From Hemerocallis citrina (lineage: Eukaryota; Streptophyta; Magnoliopsida; Asparagales; Asphodelaceae), in the NCBI GenBank assembly GCA_017893485.1, contig CM030366.1, positions 52,420,565 to 52,484,564 of the forward strand: 64,000 nt of DNA. The letters run 5' to 3'. A program made the position numbers and the translations under genes. The first letter of the stretch is position 1. Each line of letters begins with the position of its first letter. Of this stretch, positions 1 to 10,677 are shown one piece after another. Under the pieces are notes generated by a model, which was given only the letters and a program-made list of their open reading frames with translations, did not search any database and had not been told where the DNA came from.

Positions 1-2621
1 AACCCTCGATGCACAAGCATCATGTAAACATAACTCTAAAACCAGAGAATCACATTCCTACTGTGTACCCCATGAATAGGCCTTCGACCCTCGACGTGCA
101 GATACACAGTACATCCCGTGAATAGGCCTGCTGGTCCTCGACACATGAATGCACCGTATGTTCCGTGAATAGGCCCGCCGACCCTCGACACGCGAACATA
201 CCAACTGTCCTCTTGGGACACAATAACACACAGTCCTGGAACGCATCCGTCAGACTAACAATAGAGCATATACTTACGTTTTTCAAGCTTTATCACATCT
301 TCACCAGTGTCTGTCATTAGGTTGATTATTATTAATTAAAACACGATTTTTTCCCTCTCTAGAGTTGGTGTACCCTGCCGGACTTAATTCTAACAAAACA
401 ACCCCAAAACCCAAACTGGTCAAAATCCACAAAATCTCATGTGCCGGTTTACAGGAATCCCACTCAACTTCTAGAAACTCATAAATCGAATATCAACACA
501 AAACCTTTCATTAAAAACTCTTAATTCTATCACAAAATCTTTTTTATCAAGAAAACTTCTTTAAATTAAACAAATCCAAATTTATCCAAATACTTACAAA
601 TTTTCAGAAGTAAATTCCGAGATTAAATCTCTTAAACAATTGAGCTTTGTATGTTTGAAGTCATGGAAAATCATAAAACATCAATACCTTCGAAATCCAT
701 ACATAATTCGCTTTCTAAAGTTATAGAAATGCCAATTAAATTCTATTATTAATCAAAATAGAACTCTCTGTAAAATATAGTAATCAATAGTAAAAACTTC
801 GTTTAAAACTGTAGATCAATAATCCATAAGTTCGAAGAAATAATCGTTCAAGAAAATAGTAAGAAACTCAACAAAAGCAATCAGTACAGCAGCAGACGGT
901 CGACTGTCAAAACAATTCAAAAAGCGACGATCGATTGTTGATGTAAAAATCCAAAGTAAGGAATTGATAGTCGAACGACATCTTTAGTGCAAAATTCAAG
1001 CGGTCAACTGACATGTCAAAAAAAATTGCGCTTTAATATTCGTGCACTTTTTCAAGTGATATATAGTTTATGTTCTTTAAAAGTATAAATTTGTAAAGTA
1101 AAAATCCTGAGATGATCAAATACAACTTACTTAACCTACTAGAGTTTATAAATCAATCCAAATTCTCATCAAATTCACAAAAGAGCAAATTTTCATCAAA
1201 ACTTCTTCAAAACAGAAACTTATGAATATATATGTATATATGTGTATATATATCAGTAAAATCAACAAGAGTCATGGTATAAGAGTATTACAATGTTCGA
1301 TCCAATTCCAGTACCATTATAGATCCAAGATCCAATCGAAAACTTCACAAAACACAAAAAATCCATTTTGGCTGAACAATGTCAGACCCGAAATAAAACT
1401 CCAACTCCAACCTTCAAGACTTGATCTTTTTGATTCAAAACTCTCTTACAATTGATTAAACATGTGTACAACTAATTAGATCTATTAGCCCATGATTATA
1501 TGCAGTTATAACATGCATTAGTCTACTTTTTCTTCATCAAAACATCAAAACAGTGTATATATACATGCATACATAGTAAGGACCATTCTTTAATCAATTT
1601 TGTGCATTATACATCATACAACTCATCATAAAAAATCAAGTCAGCAAGAAAACAATACATCCATAAGTTATATTAAGTTCTTAACATTCATAAGTCATCC
1701 ATATAGAAATTCATTCATCCATTGCATAGTTTTCATAAAAAGTTCTATTTTTATTCATCCATCCATCAATATTTCATTATATCATCATACATCTATCTAT
1801 CATGTATTCTAATCGAAAAATCATCACATATAACATGCAATAACAAGAAGAAATCAAACATATGCCACTCACCTTATTGAAGAATCAACCGAAATAATAA
1901 AGAATAATAAAAAGTCCCTCCTTTCGCAAAACTCCAAGAAAATCAATAATAAAATAGTCTTTTGTTTTTGCAGAGGAGGGGGACGACTGTAGGGGGTTTT
2001 AATATAGCCGAAATTCTGGAGTTTTAGGGTTTTGAGAAGATTTTACAAAATATACTTTAGAATATATCTTTACATATAAAAATCTTTATGCTAGAAAATT
2101 AGGTTAACCAATTTAGTTGGGATTAAAATAAAAAATAACTCTCCAGATCTAGCCGACATCCATATCTAATCAGCAAAAATAAATTTTGTAACATTGGCCT
2201 CTAAGTGGCAATTTTGCATAAAGGTCATTCTTTAACAAATTTGCAAAATAAACAAAATCTATTAGAATAAAAACTAAAATCTTTACCTTTGAGTTGGCTA
2301 GCCATCATGCTTAGCCCAGAAAATCGAAATTCTGGAGTTCTTACTCCAAGTGGTAATTTTACAAAAACCCCTCTTTTTGTAATATTTGCCAATATGACAA
2401 ATAGATATCAGAAAAATCCAGAAAATTCATAAATAATACCTACTTATAAATATTAGGTTTCTCCAAAATAATTTCTGACTTTGAACTTCCCAAGAAAATA
2501 TTTGCACTTGTTTTGCACGTGCTACAAGATAAATTTCAGAAAAATATTTATTAAATCACCAAAAATCACTTTAATTCATTTATTAATCTCAAAACATTAT
2601 TTAAAAATCTAAGGGGTTACA
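1..2621 (-). mobile_element. LTR-like block of a Gypsy element, minus orientation, left part cut by the window edge
   Basis: AT-rich, no coding signal. The right end reads TGTAACCCCTTAG on the minus strand, a typical start of plant Gypsy LTRs. Going leftward on the minus strand there is a TATA-like TATATTAA (1999-2006) and then a splice-donor-like AAG/GTGAGTG at 1872, the same order seen in the other Gypsy LTRs of this window. No polypurine tract is visible to the right of 2621, so it may be a solo or broken LTR. Assignment rests on layout and end motif only; no mate LTR is in the window. Confidence 0.45.
72..212. repeat. 46-47 bp tandem repeat, about three copies
   Basis: The anchor RTGAATAGGCC recurs at 72, 118 and 165, followed each time by a (C)CTCGAC-containing stretch. 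A diverged partial copy (ACCCTCGATGCAC) lies at 3-15. The repeat makes short minus-strand open frames that repeat themselves and should not be read as a gene. Confidence 0.8.
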
Positions 2622-3317
2622 AAATCCATTATGGATAGATCCCTGGGCAATATAGATATCCCCTTGATTTCCGATTTGGAATTGATGAGGTCCTTAATCT
2701 TAAGAGCGCGGTTATGGCATAACCGATGGAGCGTCGGCGCAATGGTGGGTGATTCACCCGGGTGCGCAAATGGGCATGCTGAAGGCCCATGGAGCTGTCT
2801 CTCCTGGACCAGTAGAGAGGTTGGCATTGAGCCCAGTCTATTGCTTTATGGTTCATGCTAGAATAGTTCGGCGGAGATCAGCCCCGACCTTAATCCATAT
2901 CCTGAGCCCCCCACTCTCAGGAGTGAGCTGTTGTTCATTTTCGAGGTGTAGATAACTCGTGGGAAAAGCATTGGCATGATAGCTGTATAAGTTTGCTAAG
3001 ATTCAGAACCGATATGCCCTTTTGAGGCATGAGTCTGAGGTGTAAACTTTGTGAATGGTGAGTATTGCAAAAAAGTTCAGAGTCGGGGGTGCCAACGGTG
3101 TCGAGGGTCAAACCAAGGCATCAATTGCTTCCCACCGAAGTCAAATGCTAGTCAATGGGATGGGGTGAGTTAAATCTTCTGTCCATGTGGCTTCGTGCCA
3201 CGTCATATTTTTTTGGATCTTGAGGAGTCGACACGTGATGGCGGTCATTCGAAGGATTGTCACTTACGGAGTTTGAGGGGACGACACGTGCCGACAGTTC
3301 CGAAAGCAGTCGGTCTC
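2622..3317. mobile_element. Remnant resembling the 3' end of a Tat-lineage LTR element, minus orientation
   Basis: GC-richer than its flanks. At about 2900-2925 a run TGAGCCCCCCACTCTCAGGAG follows CCATATCC. The same arrangement (CCATATCA then CGAGCCCCCTACTCCTGAAG) is the LTR/polypurine junction of the gag-only element at 6225/6226. I read 2622 to about 2905 as diverged LTR and the rest as internal DNA adjacent to a 3' LTR on the minus strand. Boundaries are approximate and no TSD is visible. Confidence 0.35.
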
Positions 3318-3324
3318 TATAAAA
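3318..3324 (+). promoter_or_regulatory. TATA box upstream of the small ORF
   Basis: TATAAAA lies 76 bp before the ATG at 3400, a normal plant spacing for a short 5' UTR. A pyrimidine-rich leader (TTTCTCTCCC) follows it. Confidence 0.5.
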
Positions 3325-3399
3325 TTTCTCTCCCTATCACTGTGAGGGGTTACCTTCTTTACATCCGGGATTACTCTAGTCACGATTGTGATTCCGGAT

Positions 3400-3819
3400 A
3401 TGTCGACCATAGAAATCGGTAGCCCAACCTTTTCTGGCAACGACAGTGGATCCGAGGGTAGCTCTTCGCGAGGTGCGTCATCCATGAGTTTGTCAAGTCG
3501 GCCCTCTTCACGGATAAGCGAACCTCTGAATTCGGGGTCAATACACGAGATCTCGCCAAAGCCCGACATGGATATCGAAGGAATCTCTGTTTCTGAGGGA
3601 GAGGGTCATGGTCGAGTTGAGAAGAAGACTAGAGCTAGTGAGGCCAAAAATAGTTTGGTGAAGGAAAATCGAGAATCACCCCACGTGTCAGAGGGTGGAG
3701 GTGATCAGGGGGGTGAAGATCGGTCGGCGAAGGGCGAGGAGAGACCTGTGGGTGATCTCGAAGAGGTAGTGCCAGAAGTTGGGATCCTATCGGTTGTGGC
3801 TCCCTATAAACTAGGATAA
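3400..3819 (+). CDS. Uncharacterised acidic, Ser/Glu/Gly-rich ORF; candidate antisense ORF of a Tat/Retand-like element
   Basis: 139 codons from ATG 3400 to TAA 3817. I chose this ATG because it sits downstream of TATAAAA and is the first ATG of the frame; the frame extends upstream only to a GTG at 3388. Residues 8-40 are Ser/Gly-rich, the middle is acidic (MDIEGISVSEGEG), and the C-terminal half is charged with Glu, Lys and Gly and looks disordered. No known domain is recognised. It lies beside what looks like the 3' LTR end of a minus-strand Tat-lineage element. Elements of that lineage are known to carry antisense ORFs between pol and the 3' LTR. The stop is only 11 bp before the V-LTR at 3831, so the ORF may be cut short. 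It could also be a chance ORF or a host gene fragment. Confidence 0.4.
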   Translation: MSTIEIGSPTFSGNDSGSEGSSSRGASSMSLSSRPSSRISEPLNSGSIHEISPKPDMDIEGISVSEGEGHGRVEKKTRASEAKNSLVKENRESPHVSEGGGDQGGEDRSAKGEERPVGDLEEVVPEVGILSVVAPYKLG

Positions 3820-4632
3820 TCGAGGTCGGATGTAACCCCTGTTTCTGCCTGTACGCATTTTCTGTGTACTCCTGTATTTCAATTCTTATAAATTCTCTCC
3901 CGCTCTTAAATTCATTTTTTTCTCATCTTGGATCTTCTATTAAAGTAATTTCTAAACATCAATTGTATTTGTAGTTATTTTCAAATGATTATATATTTTA
4001 ACAAAATTTAACCAAACCAGGTCTATTACTATTAATTGATTATTTAATTGATTTGAAACTCATTCTTTAAAATATCATTTGATTAGAACTAAAGCCTAAT
4101 CCAATCTGTAATTTATTTAACTATTTATTTTATAAAGCTCAAATATCTAATTCATACTAAAAGTATTTCATTATTTCATCATTGAATGAAACTATCATTT
4201 TTTATATTATTATTAATATGCAAAACCCAATCATAGCCCACCCTCTAAATTGTTTGATTATTTATTTTTGTAAGCAATAATAAATTCCTTGGTCCTTCTT
4301 AGTTATTCATTTTAATTTCTAGCCCAACCTATTTTAATTGCTATTATATTTTTCTCCTAATCCATTCTACAAAATTTTATTTGTGAAGTCCAACTCCATT
4401 ATTTTCCATTATCTTATTTTCATGTGTAGCCTATACCCACAAGTCCACTTCAACCCAACATACCATGACAAACTCCCAAAACTCTTCACCTCCTATAACT
4501 GCTTAACTCCCCAAAAATTGTAACCAATTATAATATATTAAAACAAATCATAACCTACCCCACTAGCCCCAAATTAATTGTCCCTATTAAACATCGTCTT
4601 TATAACTATTATAATTATATAACTCCCCCCCC

Positions 4633-4644
4633 AACACACACACA

Positions 4645-4681
<37 letters not shown>
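4633..4681. repeat. (CA)n(CT)n microsatellite
   Basis: Uninterrupted CA then CT dinucleotides at the foot of the AT-rich LTR part. Comparable CT runs occupy the same place in V-LTR copies C (about 30283-30330 and 31180-31210) and D (about 35150-35190). Confidence 0.95.
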
Positions 4682-4682
<1 letters not shown>

Positions 4683-5641
4683 CATCTTCTTCTTCCTCCC
4701 GTTCTGAACGCGATGCACCAAAACCCAAGCCACCAATGCTACTCCACCCGTCGACGCTCCGCCTCCATCCACCGCACGCTCACCATCCAATCACCACCTC
4801 AGCCCCGTCGTCATCCCTTCTCATTCTTGAGCGCCACCCTCCAACCACAGACAGCCTCGAACTCCGCCTCCATCGCCATCGACCACCAAGCCCCCATCGA
4901 CAGCCTCGACAGCCTGATGCTCCGTCACTGCATTTGCCACCTTGCCATTGCCCTACAACGTCCCCCATAGCCCTGCCATCGCTATCCTCTCCAATGCTCG
5001 CAACTGAGCGCCGCGCCGCTGCCAACCTCCTACCGCGGCCCCGCCTCCACTACTCGAGCCGTCACCGACCACCATTGCTCCTTGCCACTGCTCCACAACA
5101 CTGAACCCCTCCAAGCACCATTGTTCTCTCGCTGCCTCGTCGACAGCACCTCCCCAAATGCTACTCCACCATTGCTGCCTCCCTCGCTGCCTTGCCTCCA
5201 GTCGCCGACGAGACCCTCGACACCGCCATCTTGCTGTTGTGGCCACGGTTGCCTCTGTGCTCACTGTTCTCTTGTGGCAACATCACTGCGCTTGCTCTCT
5301 GCCATTGTGCTGTCGTTTTCCATCGTTGCCCCGCTGCCATTCTCTCTATATGGAGTCACCATTGATGTTGCTGTCATCATCTTGCTATTGTTACCGTTCG
5401 CATCTTGCTGCCCCGTGTTTGCACGTGCTGCCATTGTCGTTACATGTGTTGTGGTATCCGTCATTTGTACGTGTGGCCACTGTCGCTCGTATCATCTGCG
5501 TATCGTCAAAAAGGCAAGCATCACTTGTACAATCTTTTTATTCATGTGCAAGCACTTTTCTTGACCTTCGCAAGTAGTTTCCCTCGTTTATATCCATGTT
5601 AATCTCAATCGTATCCATCAAATATTATTGAATCCTAAATT

Positions 5642-5646
5642 GACAT
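5642..5646. repeat. Target-site duplication GACAT (left)
   Basis: GACAT immediately precedes the TG of the left LTR and is repeated after the CA of the right LTR at 12978-12982. This fixes the ends of the inserted element. Confidence 0.9.
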
Positions 5647-6225
5647 TGTTGCTGCTGATTTTGGTGTGGGAGCAAACAGATGAATTTGTGGATTCTTGGA
5701 GAAAACAATAAAGCAAACCTGTTGACCTGTTGACCTTCACCAACTTGTTGACTTGGTCTCTTGCCGCTGCTATGAACCTGCAAAAAGTGCGAAACACCGG
5801 GGTTGATCCCGGCGACGCACCCTCCGACGCTCTAGTCAGTAATCAGAAAGATTATGAAAGAGCTTTGATTGGCAAAAGATTGATTACCTGGTAACAGTGG
5901 GGGATGGGGGGTATTTATAGCCGCCTTAGGAACCAGTTTCGGGATAAGATTAAATCCCTACTTCCCAGTGGATGGATAGAAGTGATCAGGGCTGTGGATT
6001 AGGGACAATCATAAACTATAATTCTATCCAGCTGGACTGGGTTTCTTGTAGGTTGGAACCCGCACCTAGTTAAGGCGGATCCGTTTATGGGTTATTGGGC
6101 TTTGAAGAAAAGCTCAGTTCCCATTTCAGACCCGTTTGTAGGTAAAATTACCGTTTTACCCCTGAGCTTTAAGATTAGTGTCCGATTTGAACGGTCCCGA
6201 TTTAATTCCAATTTTAGCCATATCA
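5647..6225 (-). repeat. 3' LTR of the gag-only element
   Basis: Begins TGTTGCTGCTGATT and ends GCCATATCA on the plus strand. It is near-identical by eye to 12401-12977 over its whole length, with scattered substitutions and one- to two-base indels, implying moderate age. Confidence 0.95.
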
Positions 6226-6241
6226 CGAGCCCCCTACTCCT
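6226..6241 (-). promoter_or_regulatory. Polypurine tract of the gag-only element
   Basis: Minus strand reads AGGAGTAGGGGGCTCG directly against the 3' LTR. It is the usual plus-strand DNA primer position. Confidence 0.7.
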
Positions 6242-6349
6242 GAAGACTGAGTTTAACAGCCTTTGAGGAGTAGTTTGTTGTTCAAAGGGCGTACGGGATT
6301 TTATCGGAGTTCTCGGGGGAGTTGGATCTAGCTCGGGGTGTAACGATAT

Positions 6350-6660
6350 TATTCTGAGCTTCTAAAATACCCAAAATTATTCTCAGATTTTTCTGAATTT
6401 TTTGTGATTTTTCCAGATTTTTCTGAATTTTTTTGATTTTTTCAATTTAATTTCCGAATTAAATAATTAATTATCGAAAAATTTAATTAATTATTATAAT
6501 TTAATAATTACTATTTTCAGAATTTAAAAATTATTTTCTGATTTAATAATTATTTTTAGAATTTTTAATTAATTTTCTCCAATTTTTAATATTTTTTCGG
6601 ATTTTTTAAATAATTAATTCGATTATTTAAATAAATAAATAAATAAATAAGTAAATACCT
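6350..6660. repeat. AT-rich block with repeated CAGATTTTTCTGAATTTTTT-like units and an AAAT run
   Basis: Near-exact short units repeat at about 6390-6440, followed by TTAATTAATTA-rich DNA and (AAAT)n at 6626-6650. No gene. It separates the polypurine tract side from the GC-rich spacer of the element. Confidence 0.6.
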
Positions 6661-8277
6661 GGTGACGTGGCATGATCGTGTGCGTTGGTCATGATCAAGC
6701 GAGCACGCAACGGGAGGTCATTTTTTCTCCCATATGAGCTCCGGTGCTAAGAACTCTCGGCAAAAGTTGCCGAACTCCATGTGAACGCCACGTGGCAAAG
6801 TCAACAGTGAGCCGTTGACCTTTTTTTCTTCTTCTTTTTTTTCTTTGCTGTTGCACTTTTCTCTTCTTCCTTTTTTTCCGCTCTCCTCTGTCTTCTACCT
6901 CTCCACTTCCTCTTTTTTTCTTCTCCTTCATCTCGTCATCTAGGCTTTCGACCCCTTGGAATGATAGCGATGGCCATGGCATCGACACTCGATGAGAATG
7001 GCTCGATGCTGTGATGGGCTCGATGCTTTTGACGAAGGTGGCAAGAGGAGCTGAGGTTGAAGACGCTCGGCGTGCAAAGTTGGTGCTCGGCGACGTGGAG
7101 CTCGAAGGAGAGGAGCTCAGAGCTTTGGAGGAGAGCTTGTTGATGATGTGGTGGGAGTACGAAGCTCTGTGACGAAGCTCAGAGAGGGAGAGTTCGGCAT
7201 GGTGGTGGTGCTTGTGAAGCTTGAGCTCGGTGATTGGGTTCGGCGAGGCCATGGCGGAGTTCGTCGGACGTGGAGCTCGGGGGGAACTCGACGAAGGAGG
7301 TCGGCAATGGAGAGGAGTTTGTCGGAGCTCGGCGAAGACTGAAGTTGGCACTTTTTTCTCGTTTGAGCTCCGGTGCCACGAATGCTCAGCGATCACGCCG
7401 ACCTTCACGCTTCGACTCCGACTTGAAGGTGTCGGCGATGACTGTGTGGATCTCGAGCTTCGGCCATGGGAGTTTCGACGAAGCTTGAATGCAATGGAGA
7501 GGAGCTTGAAGCTTTTAAGCTTGGCATTATGGTGGGCCTTGGTCGCGAGCTCGAGTTCGGCGCTCATTAATGGCGGCAATGGGTTTGGAGCTCGCGATGG
7601 GGAGCTCGGCGACGACTAATGTCAACGAGGCCTTCGGCGAGAGCGGAGTTCGACGGGGAAACATTGGAGCTCGTCACTGGAGCTGGAGCTCGGCAGCGGA
7701 GGCGTGGAGCTCAGCAATGGGTTTCAGAGTTGCTTCGAGTATCTTTGATGAAGAGTGATATCGGCATTGATGAGCTCGTAAAGGTTGGATTAAAGCTCTG
7801 TGATGGGGGGAAGGAGAGGAACTCGATGGTGAGGTCGATGGCGGTTTGAAAATGACGTTGAAGCTCAAAGGCAGGGCTCCTGGAGGTGGTGTCGATGCTG
7901 ACGCTCAAAGACAGCTTTTGGAGCTTTTTGATTTTGGCGGGAAGTCTGGAGGAGAAGAAGAGTGAAAGCTGAAGTTGGTTTGGGTCCTTTAACGGGTCCA
8001 AACCCACTCGTTTAGGCCCTTTATTTTTTTTTATTTTTTTGATTGATCGGATCCGAGCCGTAGATCGTATTTGAGCACGAATTCCGAGGTAAAAAATTTC
8101 TCTCATTTGAGCTCCGGTGGCAAGTTGCTTCGGCAACGTTGCCGACCCCCTCCAAATATGTGTTAGGAAGGAGGCCGAAGTCCAGGGGGGTTCGGGGTCT
8201 CCTACCGAGGTGCGAGATACCTCGGCGTGGCGACACGTGTAAAGAAGGAGTTCGGCGAGTCTTTGCCGATGTCCGGA
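6661..8277. other. GC-rich spacer of the gag-only element with dispersed 40-bp repeats
   Basis: Three dispersed copies of a module with GAGCTCCGGTG preceded by a T/C-rich run occur at about 6725, 7355 and 8095, each followed by a GC-rich CGGCAA/GCCGA segment. Long open frames exist on both strands (for example minus 6695-7579, Lys/Arg-rich at its C-terminus), but they are low complexity and overlap each other. None shows a recognisable domain. I leave them uncalled. Confidence 0.5.
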
Positions 8278-8480
8278 GTGAGTTTTTTCCATGTTTGGGC
8301 ATTGGTGCCAAGAGCGCTCGGCAAGGTGTGCCGAGGTCCCAAAGTGAGGATTTTTTCCATGTTTGGGTGTCGGTGCCAAGAGTGCTCGACAAGGCGTGTC
8401 GAGGTCCCAAAGTGAGAATTTTTTCCATTTTTAGGTGTCGGTGCCAAGAGCGCTCGGCAAGGTGTGCCGAAGTCTAGGGC
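8278..8480. repeat. 68-bp tandem repeat, three copies
   Basis: The anchor GGTGCCAAGAG recurs at 8304, 8372 and 8440. Each unit contains TTTTTTCCAT and a GCTCGGCAAGG/GCCGAGG inverted motif. Part of the non-coding interior of the gag-only element. Confidence 0.9.
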
Positions 8481-8644
8481 GAGTTCTTCTCAATGTTCCC
8501 AGTGCTACGGATGTCGGATCGGGGCGTATGACCCCTTGTTCTGAAGCTATTTCGAAGATCTACAAGTTCTCTTCAAAGATGAATTGGAGAATCCTCCTTC
8601 CTCAAGGTCAAGATAGTCTCGCAACATCTTCGTCTTTGCGAAGT

Positions 8645-9780
8645 TGAGAAGAGCTTTGCATGGCTCTAGGGGAAGTCCGTTCTTGGAGGACAAGTTTGAG
8701 GAGCACCTCTTGGGGAGAGTTTTAGTTCCAAACTCGTTGAGAAGAGGTCCGCTCTGGGAGTGAGCGAAGCGAAGAGCTTGGTTCTAAGAGAGAGCCATTT
8801 GGGAGACAAGTTTGAGGAGCAACTTTAGGAGAGAGTTGTGAGCTCCGAACTCGTTGAGAGGAGGTCCGCTTTGGAGGTGAGCGAAGCGAAGAGCTTGGCT
8901 CTAGGAGAGCCATTTGGGAGACAAGTTTGAGGTGCAACTCCAGGGAGAGTTGTGAGCTCCAAACTTGTTGAGAAGAGGTCCGCTTTGGAGGGGAGCAGAG
9001 TAAAGAGCTTGGCTCTAGGAGAGAGTCATTCAGAAGACAAGTTTAAGGAGCAACTCTAGGAGAGAGTTGTGAGCTTTGAACTCGTTGAGAAGAGGTCTGC
9101 TTTGCAGGCTAGCGGAGCGAAGAGCTTGGCTCTAGGAGAGCAATTTGGGAGACAAGTTTGAGGAGCAACTCTAGGAGAGAGTTATGAGCTCTGAACTTAT
9201 TAAGAAGAGGTTCGCTTTGGAGGTGAGCGGAGCGAAGAGCTTGGCTCTAGGAGAGAGCCATTCGGGAGACAATTTTGAGAGCGACTCTAGGAGAGAGTTG
9301 TGAGCTCCGAACTCGTTGAGAAGAGGTCCGCTTTGGAGGTGAGCGGAGCGAAGAGCTTGGCTCTAGGAGAGAGCCATTTGGGAGACAAGTTTGAGGAGCA
9401 ACTCTAGGGGAGAGTTGTGCTCCGAACTCGTTGAGAAGAGGTCTGCTTTGTAGGTGAGTGGAGCGAAGAGCTTGGCTCTAGAAGAGAGCCATTAGGGAGA
9501 CAAGTTTGAGGAGCAACTCTAGGAGAGAGTTGTGAGCTCCGAACTCGTTGAGAAGAGGTCCGCTTTGGAAGTGAGCGGAGCGAAGAGCTTGGCTCTAGGA
9601 GAGAGCCATTTGGGAGACAAGTTTGAGGAGCAACTCTAGGGGAGAGTTGTGTTCCGAACTCGTTGAGAAGAGGTCCGCTCTGGGAGTGAGTGGAGCGAAG
9701 AGCTTGTCTCTAGGAAAGAGCCATTTGGGAGACAAGTTTGAGGAGCAACTCTAAGAGAGAGTTGTGAGCTCCGTACTTGT
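8645..9780. repeat. 116-bp tandem repeat, about ten copies
   Basis: The anchor GCGAAGAGCTTGG (or a one-base variant) recurs at 8769, 8886, 9000, 9117, 9232, 9348, 9463, 9580 and 9695, a period of 114-117 bp, with a diverged first copy from about 8645. Units carry GAGGTCCGCTTTGG and GACAAGTTTGAGG. The array lies between gag and the 3' LTR. Confidence 0.95.
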
Positions 9781-10320
9781 TGTTTAAGTGAGAGAATCAA
9801 CGGTTGTGGGAGCAGTTCCGAATGGCGAACCACTTCTTACCCGCTTATGAGCGAGTAATTTGAAGCGGAATCGAGCCAAGTATTGGACTCCGAACTCGTC
9901 ATTTAAAAGTGAGATTCAACGGTTGTGGGAGCAGTTCCGAATGGTGAACCACTTCTAGCTCGCTTAAGAGCGAACTTGCAAGGCAGAGTTGAGCCAAGTT
10001 TTGGACTCCGAATGCGTCATTTGAGTGAATTTCAACGGTTGTGGGAGCAATTTCGAATGGCGAACCACTTCTAACTCGCTTAAGAGCGAGCTTGCGAAGC
10101 AGAGTTGAGCCAAGGTTTGGACTCCGAACACGTCGTTTGAGTAAGTTTCAACAGTTGTGGGAGCAATTCCGAATGGAGAACCACTTCTAACTCGCTTAAG
10201 AGCGAGCTTGCGAAGTGGAGTCGAGCCAAGTTTTGGACTCCGAACACGTCGTTTGAGTTTAGTAAGTTGCGGGAGTAGCCATGTAGGAGAAACTGGATTC
10301 TGAACTCACCATTTAATGAG
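9781..10320. repeat. ~117-bp tandem repeat, about five copies, unrelated to the 116-bp array
   Basis: The anchor GGTTGTGGGAG (with variants) recurs at 9802, 9921, 10037, 10153 and 10265. Units contain CGAACCACTTCT and CGCTTAAGAGCGA, a short inverted repeat. It directly abuts the 116-bp array. The following 10321-10677 shows no repeat or domain beyond degraded gag-side sequence. Confidence 0.9.
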
Positions 10321-10677
10321 TCGTATATGTGACTCGGAGAGATAGAGATGAAGCAAGAGCAATAATTTTCAATGAAAAAATGTAAAGTTTTATTGAGATA
10401 AACTAAGTGGCCGCTTCAATGGGGCGAGCCATTATTACATGCTATTGGCCGGGTTACAAGCATCGGCCTTATTGAAAATCTAGATCCTACTTCTAAGATA
10501 AGATGAAGACCTCTTGGGAGGAGCTAGGTTCTCTCTCGAGTGGACCTCCTTGGATGAGGTGAAAGACGACTCCAGGTTCTGAGTCTTGAAGCTCGGCGGG
10601 CCTTTCTGTTCGTTTGTAGGCTCCTCAGGGGGAAGCTCGACCCCATCTTTTTGGATGAACTTGGTCAGGTGTCCCTG

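Larger units (their letters stand above)
3831..5646 (+). mobile_element. V-LTR copy A, left segment
   Basis: Starts TGTAACCCCT, like the V-LTR starts at 37608 and 45710. It holds an AT-rich part, a CA/CT microsatellite (4633-4681), a C-rich part (about 4690-5350) and a donor-like AAG/GCAAGC at 5514. Sequence of the same order recurs in copies B-E. Interrupted at 5646 by the gag-only element and resumes at 12978. Open frames in the C-rich part are low-complexity Pro/Ser/Leu strings and are not conserved between copies, so I do not call them genes. Confidence 0.75.

Noticed and set aside
2609..2955. Overlapping 68-76 codon frames on both strands
   Set aside because: GC-richer LTR-like remnant with no domain; frames mirror each other.
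4736..5577. Several overlapping frames of 80-160 codons
   Set aside because: Same C-rich LTR leader; composition-driven openness, no domain.
6695..7579. 294-codon minus-strand frame with a Lys/Arg-rich C-terminus
   Set aside because: In the repeat-bearing spacer of the gag-only element, low complexity, with equally open plus-strand frames over the same bases. Kept as a spacer note only.
8645..10320. Regular ~116-bp periodicity resembling a repeat-spacer array
   Set aside because: Not CRISPR: whole units repeat without unique spacers, inside a plant LTR element.
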